DNA from: Ciona intestinalis
Taxonomy: Eukaryota > Chordata > Ascidiacea > Phlebobranchia > Cionidae
Assembly: GCF_000224145.3 (NCBI RefSeq)
Contig: NC_020166.2
Location: 1,844,319 to 1,908,318, forward strand
Length of the DNA: 64,000 nt
Direction: 5' to 3'
The translations under genes and the position numbers were made by a program. How positions within the stretch are numbered: position 1 is the first letter of the stretch; each line of letters starts with the position of its first letter. Below are positions 61,716 to 64,000 of this stretch, one piece after another. The notes below the pieces were generated by a model. It ran no database searches. It saw only the letters and a program-made list of their open reading frames with translations, and was not told the DNA's origin.

Positions 61716-62621
61716 ATAAGCCTAAAGCACCAGCGTTATCCTACATTTCAAACCACTCAAATCGCACTGTTACGCTTTAGTCATGGATTCATTTTCCTCG
61801 ACTTGATTGGTATCGTGCTTCTACATGCGTCTTTTTCGAAACAGGTGTAACCTGAGCGTAACAAAGTGGTTTGATTGATTGAAAAAAGAGGTGGCTGCAG
61901 GCTGGCTACCAGTATATATTTTAAAAATACGCCTCTCGGTTATATGTGTTTGAGCTGTAAGTTAGAGTTTTTACTCTAATTTGAACTGTAAGCCTCTGTA
62001 TAACCGGTGTAAATATGTAAGTAGAAAACCAGTGATGTCTTTAATATTAAACATAGATGTTTTTACCATGGCCTAGATTCGAACTCTAACCTCTGCCTGT
62101 TTATACAGCCTTCCTAATATTTTAGACTTCATATAAACCTCATTTCTATAAAAACTTTACGTTTTTCAAAGTTAATAATGTCTTTTACTTGGACATATCG
62201 CCTTACGTGTAACTACCCGCACCTGTGTAAATATCATTGAAAATAAAATCAAAATTTGAGCAATGGACTGACAGAACTAAAGACTATTGAACAGCTGTTA
62301 GAAAATATCGTATAAATTGCAACCAAGTATAAGTTACTGTTCCCACCCACGAGGATATAAATGACCAAACCAATCAAAAGTTATGTCTGCTTCTCCAAAC
62401 ACTGCAATACCTTCAGCAACTGTACTTTGGGCATGAAGTTCCCATTGACAATAAAACAATTAAACATATATATATGGTTGATATTCTTGTAATGTAACAA
62501 GTTTGGCGATAAGAGGCACAGCGTAACACTTAAGCGGTAAAATTCAAAACAGTGCAAGCAAAATACATATAAGATGTCGACAATATTTAAACAAAGAATA
62601 AATAAACAAAAACAAGATTAA
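61716..62621. other. Convergent intergenic region, GPCR to vWA gene
   Basis: No coding signal seen. Contains a reverse tRNA-like SINE fragment (about 62069-62112, B box in TTCGAACTCTAACC form) and one copy of the CCCACGAGGATATAAATGA-type repeat (about 62326-62460). Confidence 0.55.
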
Positions 62622-63715
62622 CTATACTTGAATGTAGTTGTGCATTTCATTCTGGTAACTTTGACTCAGTCTGGAATATAAAAATTCAAAGTTAAGATTT
62701 TACCTTTATATTTTCTTGATATAAACCATAAAACAGAACAACAGCTTTTTATGTGCTATCCGTATAATTTTTATTTTGGTGTAAAAATTGGGGTTACATA
62801 AAAGTGAAATAAGACTGACAATTAATAAGCAAAGAGTTATATTTAAGTCGGTTTAACAAAATCCCAATTATTAAATGAAACGAAGAAAAGGGAATTAGCA
62901 ACAAAAAACTGTTGTCAAAAAAAGCTATGGATAAAAGCAAACCAACAAATATTAGTCGAAATACTTACAGGCATGGATTTTGACACATATTCATGATGAT
63001 AGCATCAATTACACTTGTTCCAAGTTGTGATATGTTTGAAACAGTGTGAACATAACTTGGTTTGGTTGCTATCTCTTCAAGTTGTTGAAGCTGTGTCTTC
63101 GTCCCATCCATTCCAACAACTTGTACCTGTCAATCAAAATCACAGTTATATACAAGTTGATAGGGTTGTATGAATGTAACTTTTTTATCTTCAAATAGTG
63201 GGGCAACAACAGTCGTCATAACACATTATGTTTCATACACTTTGAGCCAGCGTACAGGTTGTTACTTATGAAACTCTGTGGGCGATTACTTTAATGTATG
63301 GCTAACAATTTGAACAACCCGTAAGGTTACACTGGGTTTGACAAAGTAATATACCCTCTTCCAGTGTATACATCCATGCTGTGCATACCACGGCGGAACC
63401 ACTATCAACTAATGTTTTAGGCAAACTATCAACTATTGCTTTGTCGCTATATCTTGTCTTTTCGTTTTATTATCTGTCAATCTTCCCTACTGTGATCGAA
63501 GAAACAAATACAAGTTTTCATGATATTATTTTTAACCATATCCAATATATTACATACCGTAGCACGTTGCTTTAATAATCCAGCTGATGCTGTAACATTA
63601 TCATCGCTACTACCATCGGTGAATAGAATAACGTGGTCACGCACATTTGGTCTGTTTGTATCAACCAACAAACTGTCTGTAGCAAGATGTTCCAATGTTT
63701 GCCCGATGTTAGAAC
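62622..63715 (-). CDS. 3' end of a von Willebrand factor A domain protein (5' incomplete)
   Basis: Exons in transcript order: 63558-63715, 62969-63126 and, less surely, 62622-62670. The first encodes SNIGQTLEHLATD... and VRDHVILFTDGSSDDNV, which has the central strand and MIDAS aspartate (FTDGSS) of a vWA fold. The second encodes VQVVGMDGTKTQLQQLEEIATKPSYVHTVSNISQLGTSVIDAI..MCQNPC, which matches the end of such a domain. The MIDAS threonine position is Ser in SNIG. The third exon would add a short tail ending HNYIQV and a stop, with a good ATATTCCAG acceptor and the right phase. Such domains occur in matrilins, collagens and other extracellular adhesion proteins; which one this is depends on exons beyond base 64000. 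Confidence 0.78.
63170..63345 (-). repeat. Dispersed Ciona repeat (SINE 3' body, long form)
   Basis: Reverse copy in the vWA intron: TTTATCTTCAAATAGTGGGG, ACAGTCGTCATAACACATTA, TTTCATACACTTTGAGCC, CTGTGGGCGATTACTTTAAT, GAACAACCCGTAAGGTTACAC. Confidence 0.8.
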
Positions 63716-63833
63716 CTGGATATAATAATAAATGTTAAGCATAAACGTTTTTATTGTAGATAATTTAACGTGTAGATAACAAGGCACACTTGATTGATAA
63801 CTTAAGATTAAACCAGAGTTGCCCTTATTAACC

Positions 63834-64000
63834 CCAAATCTGTGCCTTTAGCACATAATATCGAAATATTCCTGTTTTGAACAATTAACAATGGTATATG
63901 GAAGTTGTGAGAATACGGTTTTATAATTCTTTAAATGTTCTTTTTTTTTACTACCAAATGGAAGGACGAAAAAATAGAATAAAAAGGAATCCTATCTACC
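63834..64000. mobile_element. Hairpin MITE, cut by window end
   Basis: GTGCCTTTAGCACATAATATC, TTGAACAATTAACAATGG, TTTTTACTACCAAATGG and GAATCCTATCTACC at the window edge follow the order of the MITE interior. The left terminus is degraded. Confidence 0.65.

Overview
This is an intron-rich, AT-rich eukaryotic window, almost certainly from a tunicate of the genus Ciona. Exons are short with canonical GT/AG borders. The proteins are chordate families (leprecan, TAFA, Eph, EME1). Introns are littered with a few short repeat families: a hairpin MITE with ends like ATAGTAGGGTGGGG, and a composite tRNA-derived SINE. The organism call is inference from family content and repeat style; no database was consulted.

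Layout. (1) 114-7648, + strand: leprecan-type prolyl 3-hydroxylase, 14 exons, first exon(s) left of the window, ending in KDEL, with one apparent 1-base frameshift near 1490. (2) 11597-22531, + strand: four-exon TAFA (FAM19A) secreted cytokine-like protein, 141 aa, with a 9.1-kb intron holding an assembly gap between two copies of the same sequence. (3) 24842-50116, - strand: complete Eph receptor tyrosine kinase, 20 coding exons, 1048 aa. The exon lengths sum to an exact multiple of three and every junction keeps phase. (4) 50998-52068: a mobile element with about 0.5-kb terminal inverted repeats, a candidate 10-bp target duplication and a 50-N gap in its centre. (5) 52201-55519, + strand: EME1-like subunit of the MUS81 structure-selective nuclease, 3 exons, 407 aa. 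(6) 56879-61661, + strand: an atypical rhodopsin-like GPCR, 7 exons, 460 aa, without DRY or the TM2 aspartate. (7) 62622-63715, - strand: 3' end of a von Willebrand A domain gene whose 5' part lies right of the window.

The genes do not form one pathway. The P3H works in the endoplasmic reticulum on collagen. TAFA and Eph are a secreted signal and a cell-contact receptor and lie tail to tail. EME1 is a nuclear repair factor. Eph and EME1 are divergent, about 2.1 kb apart, with the inverted-repeat element between them. The GPCR and the vWA gene converge.

The three 50-N gaps (20160-20209, 51494-51543, 53951-54000) all sit inside duplicated or inverted sequence, so copy number and spacing there should not be trusted. 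The best candidates for new biology are the tunicate TAFA gene with all ten cysteines, the DRY-less GPCR, the acidic insert in the hydroxylase, and the long-TIR element.
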